Shown here in pieces: positions 1 to 9,238 of a DNA stretch of 64,000 nucleotides. The stretch is from contig NHZP01000029.1 of NCBI GenBank assembly GCA_003313425.1, forward strand, positions 1 through 64,000, given 5' to 3'. The DNA comes from Pseudopyrenochaeta lycopersici (lineage: Eukaryota > Ascomycota > Dothideomycetes > Pleosporales > Pseudopyrenochaetaceae). A program made the position numbers and the translations under genes. Positions within the stretch are counted from its first letter, which is position 1; each line of letters starts with the position of its first letter. The notes beneath the pieces were generated by a model, which was given only the letters and a program-made list of their open reading frames with translations, had not been told where the DNA came from and did no database searches.

Positions 1-1334
1 CCTCCTCAGAACTCTGGTCTCGGATTGTCTGGCTCCTGATGCTGTTAGTAACCTAGTATATTGTTCGCTGTGTGGGACCTACAGATCATCAACACCTGCA
101 GGTACATCAAGGCCAACCGTGGTTAGAAGCCCAGACGGGAGGCTATCAGAGAGACCCTCTGAGAGGACAACAGGTGCGGCCATTAGCAGTCATGCCTGCA
201 GTAAACGCCAAAATGGCCGCGACCGTTGATGCTCGCATAGTGAACGGGGCTTTGTTAAGGATTGGTAGTCTTGAAGTTAGGGAAAAGAGCGCTGAGTGAA
301 ATCATTCACAGAAGATGCGTGTCTAGAAATGAAATAGAGAGATGCTAATGATATGAGTTCTAATTAGGGTAAAAGATGCTTATTTTATATCCTTTCAAGA
401 TACCTCCTATAAGGACGAAAATCGTGCCCCTAACATGCCAAGCTGCTTGCATCGTTTCGACATGTTAGCTACCAAGCCAGACGCATAAACGATAGCCCTT
501 CAAACCTATCTGTTTGTCAGCAAAAACAATCGTATAATAAGGGAGGCTCTTGAAGAAACTCGTAGGGTTTGTTCTTGGCAGGGACGTCGCGACATAGACG
601 ACAACAATGACTAGACCCGCATTGCCTTGGCATGAACGGTACTTCCCTAGCACCCCCAGTGCACGGCCTATTCGGCATAACGCGGCCGAACTTGACACAA
701 TCGCGCTAATTAATCACCACACTGAACAGAAGGGGGCATAAACGAAGCAGCCGTATTGGGTAACAGGATCAGCGGCTAAGAAACACCTGTCTGGTCTGTG
801 TAGTGTTTCAAAGCCTTCTAGAAGCTGCTGTAAGTGTCTTAGCGCAGCTCGTGCATTTACTCCGACCTCTAACAGTCTGTGCGTCTCCACTGCACCTCCC
901 TTGGCGAACTGTTTCAACCGCTGGTTCTCACTTCCCCAACACAGGCCCAACAGTCGGGATTTACTGACATGCTAGTTACTTGGACGTTTAGCTATTCTCG
1001 CTATGCTGTTTTGTTGACAACTAAGGTCTTTGCATGATGCAGCAGGGACGTAGAGAAACGCTAGTGTTAGGTATGCTGTCTTTACCTTGTGCTGCCGCTT
1101 TACACCAAGTCCGTATGCGATATGCGGCAGCGAGGTAACGGCTACAAAAAACCGACGCTCTTTCGGCATCTGTCTCTGCTGCATTTCCTTCATCTTTGGA
1201 TTCGCTGTGCCCCTTTCTCTTTTCTTTCGTCTATTCTTACCTACCCAGCCTAAACGTCCTGTCCTCCTATTTGTCTATCTATCTCCTCTTACGCCTGCCT
1301 ACCAAAAATGCACTTCACTTGTCGTACAGTTCTG
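1..1334. other. Intergenic stretch, no gene assigned
   Basis: Composition is normal, not RIPped. Several short open frames exist (for example on the minus strand at 714-973 and at 145-238, the latter with a hydrophobic signal-like start) but none has a convincing start, splice structure or recognised family. The minus frame from about 220 to 1 reads almost continuously with one TAG, so a decayed gene entering from the left edge is possible. From about 1190 to 1300 the plus strand is strongly pyrimidine-rich, a common look for a fungal promoter or 5' leader, just ahead of the gene that follows. Confidence 0.4.
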
Positions 1335-1370
1335 ATGGCTGGCCTTTTACAGTCTGTAAGAGGCATAGCC

Positions 1371-2111
1371 ATGGATAATCTTACCGTAGAATTCAACACG
1401 GCGGTTGCTAGTGGCGGTGTTGGCATCCCCGTGGAGCGTGAGTTGCTATCTACGCTGTGCACAGCAACATGACCCTAACACGTAGGCCCCGCAGCCACCA
1501 TAGATCCTGCCGTGGCTGTAAGGATAGGCACAGAGCAGAGGCTTCCTGGCTCCTACACGCTCCTTCTGGTTGATGAGGCCAGATGCAATGCATCCTCTCC
1601 GTCTCTTTGCTCTATGCAGTCGGGTCTGGTGTCCTCCCATCAGCTTACGTTTCTCGCGGGCAAGATGGTGTACGAGCTTGTCAACCCAAAAAAGCCCTCC
1701 TCGCAGGCACCTTATGCTATGGAATTGCCAACTAGTAACCTGCCTCTACTGGATGGCTCTACACAGCTTCTTCTAAACACAACAGATGGCCAACCTGAGG
1801 ACCCGGCAGCGTTGTTTGTGGAGCCGTGGGCTAGCCTACACACCGTCGCAGGGAACGTGTACAATGCACCAAGCAAACAGGAGGTAAAAAGAAGCCTGGA
1901 ACGATCAAAAAGCAAGAGACCTACTAGGACTGGGTCTGAGAAAGCGCGCAAAACTCGGGAGGCTAGGCCCAAGTCAACGAGGCCGGCTATGAATATTACT
2001 GTAAACTTTGACAGCGAGAACAAGAACGAGAATAAGAACCACGGCGAGTTACTACACAGCACACCTCTTGTCTGGCTTTTTGCAGCTCTTACCGTGTTAG
2101 TAGCTGTTTAA
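1371..2111 (+). CDS. Probable tail-anchored protein of unknown function, two exons
   Basis: Not recognised. I see exon 1 at 1371-1437, an intron at 1438-1485 and exon 2 at 1486-2111. The 48-nt intron has a GTGAGT donor, a CTAAC branch site about 8 nt before the acceptor, and an AG acceptor that keeps the frame, giving about 230 residues. The start at 1371 is in a GCCATGG context; an in-frame ATG at 1335 would add 12 residues. The N-terminal half is neutral and has N-glycosylation-like sequons. A strongly basic Lys/Arg-rich stretch follows (about residues 155-195), then an Asn/Glu-rich linker. The last 16 residues (TPLVWLFAALTVLVAV) are hydrophobic and end the protein, which suits a C-terminal membrane anchor or a GPI-type signal. 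There is no N-terminal signal peptide. The gene model rests on splice signals, not homology. Confidence 0.55.
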
Positions 2112-2412
2112 ATTACACAGCGTAGTCTTACAAGCATATTGTGGATAATCTTCCTTGTGTGGTCTTCGCTCAAGACCAGACCCAAAGACTGCATTAGTTC
2201 GCGGACGCTTCTACTTAAATATCCTGCCTATAGACCTTGACAGTCAGCAGCGGAACAACGACAGTATCTCGCATTTAGGCAAGGTTTTTCGGTTAGACGT
2301 GGTCCCGGCCACTTAAGAGCCCGTCCCAAAAACTCAGCTCTTAATAACAGCTACCTATGAGCTTTTTTTTTTGCGTCTGCCGTTAGGGTTAGCTCGTCTT
2401 AGCTGCTGCGGC
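2112..2412. other. Intergenic stretch
   Basis: About 300 bases between the two-exon gene and the ParB-like relic. It holds a T-run (2365-2374) and no open frame worth reporting. I see no promoter or repeat that I can support. Confidence 0.5.
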
Positions 2413-2943
2413 TTAAGGGATGGAACCTTTGTCGTAGATGTCACCAATCCACCACCGCCCCCTATGCGCAGACTGAGAACCATGCAAATATTCCTTTAAG
2501 GCCTCTACTCGATGGTTGCACGCCATAGGTTCTGCCCTCTGTCCAACAACGCTACTCCAGTCTTCGAACGATGGCCAATCCGCATCATCTCCTCCCTCAG
2601 TTCGCTGGCCACTACGATCGCTCGGAACTCCGCTTTCTCTCAGCCTGAGATAGTCAAGCATCTGGTGCACTTGCGCTTTTGTGCAAGCAACCCGCAGTCG
2701 GCGGCTTTCATTTCTGCGAAGGACGCCTACTTCTCTGAATGTCTGGCAGAGGCGGCGCTTGTGGTGTTCGTTGATGGACCGGTTGGTGCCAGTCGTCTAC
2801 TCTGAAGTAAGCACATCGATTGGAAACCTAGCAGTAGCCAGTCGATATGGCTCAGCCTGCTCGTGAACGGAGTCTACATCTTTCACCTCTACTCGTTGCT
2901 TCTTCCTTCCCTTAACAGCCGTTTTATCGCCTTTGCGTTTCAT
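2413..2943 (-). pseudogene. Relic of a fungal ParB-like (GQHR-motif) protein
   Basis: One minus-strand frame runs from ATG at 2943 to a stop at 2413 and is broken only by a TAG at 2797-2799, giving 177 codons. It starts with a basic stretch (MKRKGDKTAVKGRKKQR), then a segment matching, from memory, the start of a large fungal family: a PIDVL box, an N-x-SIN-x-HH-x-x-RLC-x-x-F box, then WPSFEDW and ACNHRVEALKEYL. Other members read GQHR..AL there, reminiscent of the ParB nucleotide-binding motif. The text then reads WW-x-x-x-x-YDK-x-x-x-P and stops, so only the N-terminal third of a family member of roughly 500 residues remains. The TAG stands where CAG (Gln) would fit, the typical RIP change. 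Motifs are visible; the family match is recall without a search. Confidence 0.55.
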
Positions 2944-3553
2944 AGGAGCGGTTTTTGTATAATAGAGCCTAGGAAAATAGCTTCTTATGGAATAGGCACG
3001 CTATAGAGTGGTAGGTGGGAAGGCTATATAAAGTTTTGAAGTTCGCGAAGCTACGTTGTTCGCACAGGCATCTTGCCCCTAGGGGCAGGCATTACTTCCC
3101 ACGCTTGTTAACCCCCCTAGGGTCTTGCCCCCGGAGGCCAACTCAATTCTTGCCCCTGGGGGCAACCTAACATAACCCTAAAGGTACAGTTTAGGTACAT
3201 AGTATGATGCTGCAGGGGATACGTGTCGAGATTAACGACTGCAGTACCATGCTGCTTGCAGACCAAGACGCCAAAGTCTTCAAGAAAGCATTATCAAGTA
3301 GTTCTAAGCCTTTGTCTACCTGTCCGAAGGTTAAGGATGCGTATTCTACACGAGTAGCAATAGAATTACAATGACATCGCGTAATGTAAGCAACCGTATA
3401 TTTTGATCAATGTCTTCGCTCCTTCTCGTAACAGTACATTTTTAAGGGTACTTATTAGAAGAACTAGGGCTGATATGCTGCAGCATCATTGTACTCTAGC
3501 TACTTGGTAGAGATCTAGCGTCGTTATGACGACCCCAAAAGTACTCTAAAATC
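2944..3553. other. Intergenic stretch with G/C palindrome cluster
   Basis: A gap of about 600 bases between two minus-strand genes. It contains the palindrome block listed separately (about 3060-3180). The remainder shows no frame of note. The stop of the large gene downstream is at 3554-3556. Confidence 0.5.
3065..3170. repeat. Cluster of GCCCC/GGGGC palindromes
   Basis: Within about 105 bases there are three related motifs: a perfect 14-bp palindrome TGCCCCTAGGGGCA, a CTTGCCCCCGGAGGC variant and TTGCCCCTGGGGGCAA, plus CCCCCCTAGGG. Each could form a short hairpin. The block has no coding frame and its surroundings are much less G/C-rich. Its role is unknown; possibilities are a transposon end, a protein-binding cluster or a structured transcript end. 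Confidence 0.5.
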
Positions 3554-6500
3554 TTAGTACTCTAAGCGTGCCTTTTGTAGCATTTGCGTCCATACCCAAA
3601 GCTGTCGCAGCATCTCAGTACCTTCAACGTTGGCAACAACCAACTTCCTACATAGCCACATGGTCACGTCAACATCGTCCAGGTCACGGTACTCCTCCTC
3701 ACCCTCCTCTTCTATCGTTGTCAACAAGTCGAAGGCGTACCTTGTATCGGTACATTGGTATAGCCCGACAACTGTATCGTATACCAAGCGCCCGTATTGA
3801 CAACGTTCCAGAGGTTGCTCTCTCCAGACTCCGTCGCTTGATTTTGCCCACCTGTCACAAATTTCTCGAGGCACAGCGCACCTCGCACAACCACCTTTCG
3901 CTTTGAAACCTTCAAGAAAGATGGCTTCGCCCATGCGGATCGACCGCTGTGTTAATCCCCCGCGCCTACAGTTGCTCAAACTGTGATTGATCTTGGTATC
4001 TTCGAGCCCGCGTCCAGCACAGAATCCACATTTTCCCATCCACCACTTCAACGTGTTGTGCCAGCCCTGTACTTCATCGTCGTTGTCCCAGCCGTAACCA
4101 CATAGCAGTGGGGAGATTACGCTTGAATTAGGGCTCTTTGTCGCTGATGGCTGGGATCGTCTGAAGTTGAAAGCACTTATAAGCATTTCAAACACGAAAA
4201 GAAGCCTCAAGACTGCACTGCCACCCAGAGAGACGCGTTGCCGGAACCAGAACTCTACCTGATTCTTCGCCATGATATCTACTCCGTTCTCCTCACTAAG
4301 TCTTTCCATCAAAAAGGCTCCAAGGATGTGTTCATCGTAAGCACAAAGTGCAGCAATAGTCCTCTTTACTACCAGCTTCATTTGGCATTTCCCATCCCCG
4401 TCAAGCGACTTCTCCGCCTGCTCTCTCCAATAACTTCTTTCGGCCTCGTGCTTGGCGTCACCTAGCCGGACGCCTGTAATGATATCTGCACACACAAATT
4501 CAGTCATGGAGCATAAATCGCACCAGCTAGCACCCCTTGAGCGCCGTGGAAGCTCGAGCGCTTGAAGCCAATCGAAAATTTGTCGAGCTCTTGCGGAGCT
4601 ACGGTGACGGTTGCAGTGCTCAAGTAGGTGATCGGGCTCCATCTTCCCACTGTCCGCGTAACAAAGCTGGCAGCCAACGTTTCTCCAGCGTACGAACTCT
4701 TTATCTATACCGTGCAGCCGGTGGCGGGAATCAAAGCGTCTGTTGAGTTCTGCTTCTTCGCTCGTGATGTGGGCCAAAATCTTTTTCCTCTCCTCGATCA
4801 CTCTGTCGCGCTCGAAGTGACTTGGGCGACTAAAGATAGGCATACAACCTAGCCATGCTTGTTTTAGTGTGCTTTTGTAAAAGGCAACTTCGACTTCCTT
4901 CGCCCACGGGCCTTGGCCGATCTTGTGTGGCATGGGCTTGAGGAGGGCTTGCTCATTCGGTGGGGATGAATCTATGCCCGTTCGCTGAGTGGTACAACGC
5001 CGTTTTGGAGAACTATCGCTGGAAGAAGACGGCACCTTACGCTTTTGACCTTCGATCGTCTCGATACAGGCGTTGTGAGCTGCTGGTTCTAGCTGCAGAA
5101 ACTTGTGCCACTCGTTCGATGCCCATTCGTAAATATTGAGCAGCGCAGGTTGAAGCGTATCCGGGAATGCACCGTCAATTCCATATGACATGCCTCTTTG
5201 CAGTGGTCTGTGCCCACTCTGCCATGCATATGCTACATTCGGATCTGCCTTTGTGCTTCGGTCGTCATGCCTGTTGAAAGGTTCTGATATGTGTCGAATA
5301 TGTTTATCGGTTACTGCAATCACTAGCTGTCGATATGTCCTAACGCTCAATCGGAAACCCACAGTGCTCGTGGTTTGACGCTCGAGTGCCTTCGTAAGCA
5401 CCGACGTCTTCAATGGCTCTTTTGGAACAGTCGGCAATGAAAAGAGAAGCGTGCTATCGATGTCCCCTGCGTGGAACTCTCGATGGAGCATGCATACAAA
5501 TGGCCGAATGAACACAAGATAATAGTAGAGAAGCCGACCAACTTCATCTGGCATGAATCTCACCACGTAGAACTCATGATTGGTCGAGCGCCGGGACTTG
5601 GCGTGCCTGAAGATCAGCGCCATCTTACGTGAATATACACACACACCACGAGATGTCGAAGATCCGTTGCAGTGCTCGAGCGCTGACAGTTCTGTTCCCC
5701 TTGGAGCCTGTCCTCCCAGCAAATACAGCGACAACATCATCAGCTCGGTCATTTGACTGTATAGCTCTAGGTACCGGCGGACCGCTTGGTCGTCCCAGTC
5801 ATCATCAGCCAGCAGTCCATTAACCGTCGCCAAGGAAGCCCTGCGAGATAGCTCTAGGTACGATTCTGAGAGGCCATTCGCACTGTCAGTCACGAAGGAA
5901 TAGCCGGCGGAAGTATCAGCAAGATGGTCACGAATGCTACCCAGATCGATTGGCGGACTCCAACCATACATAAGTTCACTGCATACTGCCAAAGTGTCCT
6001 GAATAGAGTCGTGGCTGATCTGACGGAACTTCGCCATGGAAAGGCTATGTTTTTCCCAAGAGACGACCTGGCCGTCTTGGCTCCAAGTCACGCGGAATGA
6101 GGGCCCTTCTGAGCGACTGCTTACCCTCCCGTAATCGCGTAGGCTAAGAAGCTCATTCATTGGCGTTGGCGATCCCAGGCACAAATTTTTTCCACGGGCC
6201 TGATTGAGGAGCTCCACTTGTCCATGGCGTGGTCTAACGCTCCAACCCAGGCCAACATGAGCAAACCGAGGAAGAGTAGCTTCGAGGATAATCATTCGAA
6301 CGCAATAGATCATGGCAGACAATTTTGACGTATAATTCCCCGCGCGTTCGAATGTAGAGCCACCTTGAGTCAAGCCAAGAACACCGCTGGAGTATATCAG
6401 AAGGGTGGAGGACGGCGTGCCATCCTCATATTCCTCTGTTGATAGAAAATATACAAAGCGGAAGAGCATATCTTCCAGTAGGCTACTCCATGTCGCCTCC

Positions 6501-7945
6501 TTTTTTTCAAAGGGTTGAGGAGTTTCATGATCCCTTCTCGAATCCAGAGCACTTGCAGCGTGGGCCATACTAGTGGACTGGCGGCGCTTCATGCGCTCAG
6601 CCCGGGAAAGAGCTTCTCTGCCATTCCTTTTCGAGAAACTATGACTTTTGGAAGGCTCCTCAAATTCTGATGCAGTCATCAGTAGACTTTCTGCTGATTC
6701 GAACTCTTCCTCACCATCGTCTGTGATGACGGAGGCAGACTCGTCGCTCTCATCTTCCGAAATCGATTCCCAGGTTTCCAAGTTTGGAGGGCCTGATTTT
6801 AATTGGTATGCGCGCGGCTCTGCCTCCTTCGTCTTCATCTCGGGCATAAGGGACCATGCCTGGTCAAACCACAGTTGGTGCAGCGACTCATCTTGCTCTT
6901 TGGGAAGAGACCTGCGTAGAAGGTTTTGTCGTGCGCACTTGTCCAGCCTCCAGAAGCGCACACAGAAACAGAAAACCATCTTGAAGATCCTTCTGTATCT
7001 TTGGGTAGTTGCCTTGCGACCAACCAACTCGAAAGGCGCCTTGTACGTGCGATCGGGGTATGAACTACGAAGCAGACACCGGATTGAAACATCGGTATAG
7101 CGGACTGTGTCTTCACATCGATCAAAGACTTGGTCTAGCGCTGCGACTAGAAGGCTTAGTCTATACTCATCTTCCTTGCAGCTGTACAGATCCACGCCTC
7201 CGTAGAGTCCGAGGTGCAGATTCCGCACCGTGACGACGGGGATCTGCGCGAGCTGCACGAGGAGCCTGCGCTCTGCACCAGCGAAGGTTTCCGCCCATCC
7301 AGTGCGTCGCATCCAGTTCGTGTTCAAAGCCATGTCGCAACCGCCAAGGTCATTGGTTGCATTCGTTCGACGACGATTCATGCGTTCAAGTTCTTTAAGA
7401 TGTAGCTGTTCGAGGCGCTGCAGGCGCGGTGCAGAGGTCTGTTGCAAGCTGCTGTCGACGACAGAACTGCGAGTAGCAGATGTACGATCCTGTTTCACAA
7501 TCCAATAACCGTACGCCCCATTATGGTCCCAGCTTTGGAGCATCAGGCCTCGGCTGACATGATCGTGGAGCCATGTCAAGGACTTGCGCTTCACGCCGTG
7601 CTTAGCAGATAAATGGCGACCCATAAGGTCGATGCTCGTCGTCTTATGGCCACAATGCTTACACGCATTTCCAAGGTGATTGGCAAGATAGGGATGGGGC
7701 GGAGAGTGGTCTGGTCGCAGGCGGAGCTCTCTTGGGCCTAGGATGTTGTACGGTTTGAGAAGTTCGCGTAGCTGCTTCGTTATATACCTGGAATGGTTGT
7801 GTTTTTCAACCACATGATCAGCGATGGACTTGCTGGTGCCATGCAGAGCAAATTTGCACAGGCGACAGATGATGACTGGCTCAGGCTCGTTGACGTGGAG
7901 ATTGAGCTGCTCGAGGAGCTCTCTTAATCCGAGTTGAGCCGTCAT
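3554..7945 (-). CDS. OrsD-type zinc-finger / tyrosine-recombinase-like protein lacking a helicase domain
   Basis: An intact single-exon frame of 1463 residues. Two C2H2 fingers lie at the N-terminus (C27, C30, H44, H49 and C95, C98, H111, H116), of the OrsD type (PF12013). An acidic stretch sits near residues 395-430. A tyrosine-recombinase-like core follows: GGQAPRGTEL (about 748, box I Arg), SVRTYRQLVIAV (about 870, box II Arg) and QSGHRPLQRGMSYG (about 913, possible His and Tyr). A WHKFL box and a KRKVPSS..PKRRC nuclear signal come next. Cys/His clusters lie at about 1090-1110 (CQLC...HC), 1315 (CGFC...C) and 1358-1385 (CARCAVPREICDRW, CQYG). This layout matches, from memory, fungal telomere-linked RecQ-type proteins, where a RecQ helicase usually lies between the core and the C-terminal clusters. 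Here the space is only about 170 residues and has no helicase motifs. A role in mobile or subtelomeric DNA is inferred. Confidence 0.75.
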   Translation of the reverse strand: MTAQLGLRELLEQLNLHVNEPEPVIICRLCKFALHGTSKSIADHVVEKHNHSRYITKQLRELLKPYNILGPRELRLRPDHSPPHPYLANHLGNACKHCGHKTTSIDLMGRHLSAKHGVKRKSLTWLHDHVSRGLMLQSWDHNGAYGYWIVKQDRTSATRSSVVDSSLQQTSAPRLQRLEQLHLKELERMNRRRTNATNDLGGCDMALNTNWMRRTGWAETFAGAERRLLVQLAQIPVVTVRNLHLGLYGGVDLYSCKEDEYRLSLLVAALDQVFDRCEDTVRYTDVSIRCLLRSSYPDRTYKAPFELVGRKATTQRYRRIFKMVFCFCVRFWRLDKCARQNLLRRSLPKEQDESLHQLWFDQAWSLMPEMKTKEAEPRAYQLKSGPPNLETWESISEDESDESASVITDDGEEEFESAESLLMTASEFEEPSKSHSFSKRNGREALSRAERMKRRQSTSMAHAASALDSRRDHETPQPFEKKEATWSSLLEDMLFRFVYFLSTEEYEDGTPSSTLLIYSSGVLGLTQGGSTFERAGNYTSKLSAMIYCVRMIILEATLPRFAHVGLGWSVRPRHGQVELLNQARGKNLCLGSPTPMNELLSLRDYGRVSSRSEGPSFRVTWSQDGQVVSWEKHSLSMAKFRQISHDSIQDTLAVCSELMYGWSPPIDLGSIRDHLADTSAGYSFVTDSANGLSESYLELSRRASLATVNGLLADDDWDDQAVRRYLELYSQMTELMMLSLYLLGGQAPRGTELSALEHCNGSSTSRGVCVYSRKMALIFRHAKSRRSTNHEFYVVRFMPDEVGRLLYYYLVFIRPFVCMLHREFHAGDIDSTLLFSLPTVPKEPLKTSVLTKALERQTTSTVGFRLSVRTYRQLVIAVTDKHIRHISEPFNRHDDRSTKADPNVAYAWQSGHRPLQRGMSYGIDGAFPDTLQPALLNIYEWASNEWHKFLQLEPAAHNACIETIEGQKRKVPSSSSDSSPKRRCTTQRTGIDSSPPNEQALLKPMPHKIGQGPWAKEVEVAFYKSTLKQAWLGCMPIFSRPSHFERDRVIEERKKILAHITSEEAELNRRFDSRHRLHGIDKEFVRWRNVGCQLCYADSGKMEPDHLLEHCNRHRSSARARQIFDWLQALELPRRSRGASWCDLCSMTEFVCADIITGVRLGDAKHEAERSYWREQAEKSLDGDGKCQMKLVVKRTIAALCAYDEHILGAFLMERLSEENGVDIMAKNQVEFWFRQRVSLGGSAVLRLLFVFEMLISAFNFRRSQPSATKSPNSSVISPLLCGYGWDNDDEVQGWHNTLKWWMGKCGFCAGRGLEDTKINHSLSNCRRGGLTQRSIRMGEAIFLEGFKAKGGCARCAVPREICDRWAKSSDGVWREQPLERCQYGRLVYDTVVGLYQCTDTRYAFDLLTTIEEEGEEEYRDLDDVDVTMWLCRKLVVANVEGTEMLRQLWVWTQMLQKARLEY

Positions 7946-8200
7946 AGCAGCTCTACGGCCAGTAAGAAGTACGAGGAGTACGCAGTAAGATAGAGCTAAT
8001 CAGTAAGCTGTAGTAGTCGGGGAGAAGGATGTTCGTGATAAGTTGGCAAGCAAAAGCGCGTTGACGCGTAACATGTGTGCGCGTAGAGAGGTCGCATGAG
8101 ATGCGAGGGGGTTTGGCTGGAAGAGGCAATGACTTCCCGAAAGGGTTTAGTTTAGGAGAGGGGGGCATTCCCTAGCGGCATACCTGAGTAGGGCATAACT
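7946..8200. promoter_or_regulatory. Upstream region of the OrsD-type gene, ending at the RIP boundary
   Basis: Normal-composition DNA upstream of the ATG at 7945. No TATA box stands out. Composition changes sharply near 8200, where TpA-rich RIPped sequence begins. Confidence 0.4.
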
Positions 8201-8764
8201 TTAAGTATAGAAAAAGAGAGCGATAAATTTCTTTATATAAGAAAGCTATCTATTCTAGAAGTCTATAAGGAATATAGCTATTTATTAAGTTATAGATAAT
8301 CCTAATCTTAAGACTGCAGCTATATAGGAAATATATTAACAGATTAGTTACAGAGGAGTAAATAGCGTCTATTTAATGCTTGCTTAACAATACTAGTAGG
8401 AAAGGATGCATAAGGAGGTGCGACGCGCGATTGCATTATGCGAACAGTGCCAGCAAAGATTATTAAGTCGCAAGCAAGAGATACTAATAAATACCTACTG
8501 TTACGCATTATAGGAACGAGTTACTGTAGACGTTATTTACATACTGCATTATTAAGGAAAGAAATTTATTATAATTATACAAGAATATCTTAGTAGATAG
8601 CTAGAGGCACAAGCAATAGCTAACAACAAGTTATCTACTATTACTAAATTTTTATATAAGGAAATCTTATGTTGCTAGAGTATAACAAGGACGCTTACTA
8701 TAGACAGCGGGCCTAATTTTAGAAAGGTAGTTAAAGCCCTTACTAAGATTTATTATATTAGGAG
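8200..8764. other. RIPped AT-rich sequence, unassigned
   Basis: Dense TpA, TAG and TAA in all frames with no open frame. This is typical RIP product of a former repeat. I cannot tell which element it came from. The last 8 bases (8757-8764, ATTAGGAG) are the left copy of the target duplication of the following MITE. Confidence 0.6.
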
Positions 8765-9238
8765 TAGGGTGGCAAATGGGTATAGGTTGGGGTTGGGTTG
8801 GGTTTGATTACATAAGACCCGTACCCAACCCAGCTCTATACCCAGTCTATATACGCTAGTAATGGGTATAGGTTAAGGTTACTGTGAATGGGTTGAGGTT
8901 AGGGTTAGGGTTATTAGCCTCGGGTACGTCTGGGTCTGACTAATCACGTCTTTTTTATATTAGGTCTAATACTAACTAATATGTATCTAAAATAGCTAGT
9001 TATGCTACTAATTATAGTAAATTATTATGATTACTAAGCAACCCCAGTGGGTACCCGTAACCAAACCTAAACCCATACGTGCATAACCTTAGCCTTAACC
9101 CAACCTAGAGTCCGTGCGACCCAACCCCAACCTATACCTATGGTCCGTGCGACCCAACCCTAAACCCAACCCACTTATCTATAACCCTATACCCAACCTA
9201 TACCTATAGCGGGTACTCGTAACCTATTTGCCACCCTA
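8765..9238. mobile_element. hAT-like MITE with 8-bp target duplication
   Basis: The element is 474 bp long and starts TAGGGTGGCAAAT. Its right end is the reverse complement of the same 13 bases. The 8 bases outside each end are identical (ATTAGGAG at 8757-8764 and 9239-9246), the duplication length of hAT transposons. Terminal TAGGG-TGGCAAA with subterminal GGGTTGGG runs is also typical of hAT MITEs. Inside are telomere-like GGTTAGGG tracts and a duplicated GTCCGTGCGACCCAACCC segment (about 9110 and 9143). There is no transposase. It keeps CpA and CpG sites that its surroundings have lost, so it arrived after most of the local RIP or escaped it by its short length. Confidence 0.88.

Noticed and set aside
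145..238. Short minus frame starting like a signal peptide (possible small secreted protein)
   Set aside because: It stops after about 30 codons and no intron or second exon could be supported before the window edge.
714..973. Minus-strand frame of about 86 codons
   Set aside because: Protein-like composition, but no ATG, no splice partner and no recognised family.
6648..7100. 150-codon plus frame inside the OrsD-type gene
   Set aside because: Shadow of the minus-strand gene, caused by its acidic Ser/Asp-rich segment.
3554..7945. Calling the large gene a RecQ helicase
   Set aside because: The flanking modules fit that class, but no Walker A, DExH or other helicase motif is present in the frame.
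8890..9190. TTAGGG/CCCTAA runs as an interstitial or former chromosome end
   Set aside because: The runs are irregular and lie wholly inside an element with terminal inverted repeats and an 8-bp target duplication, so they are part of the MITE.
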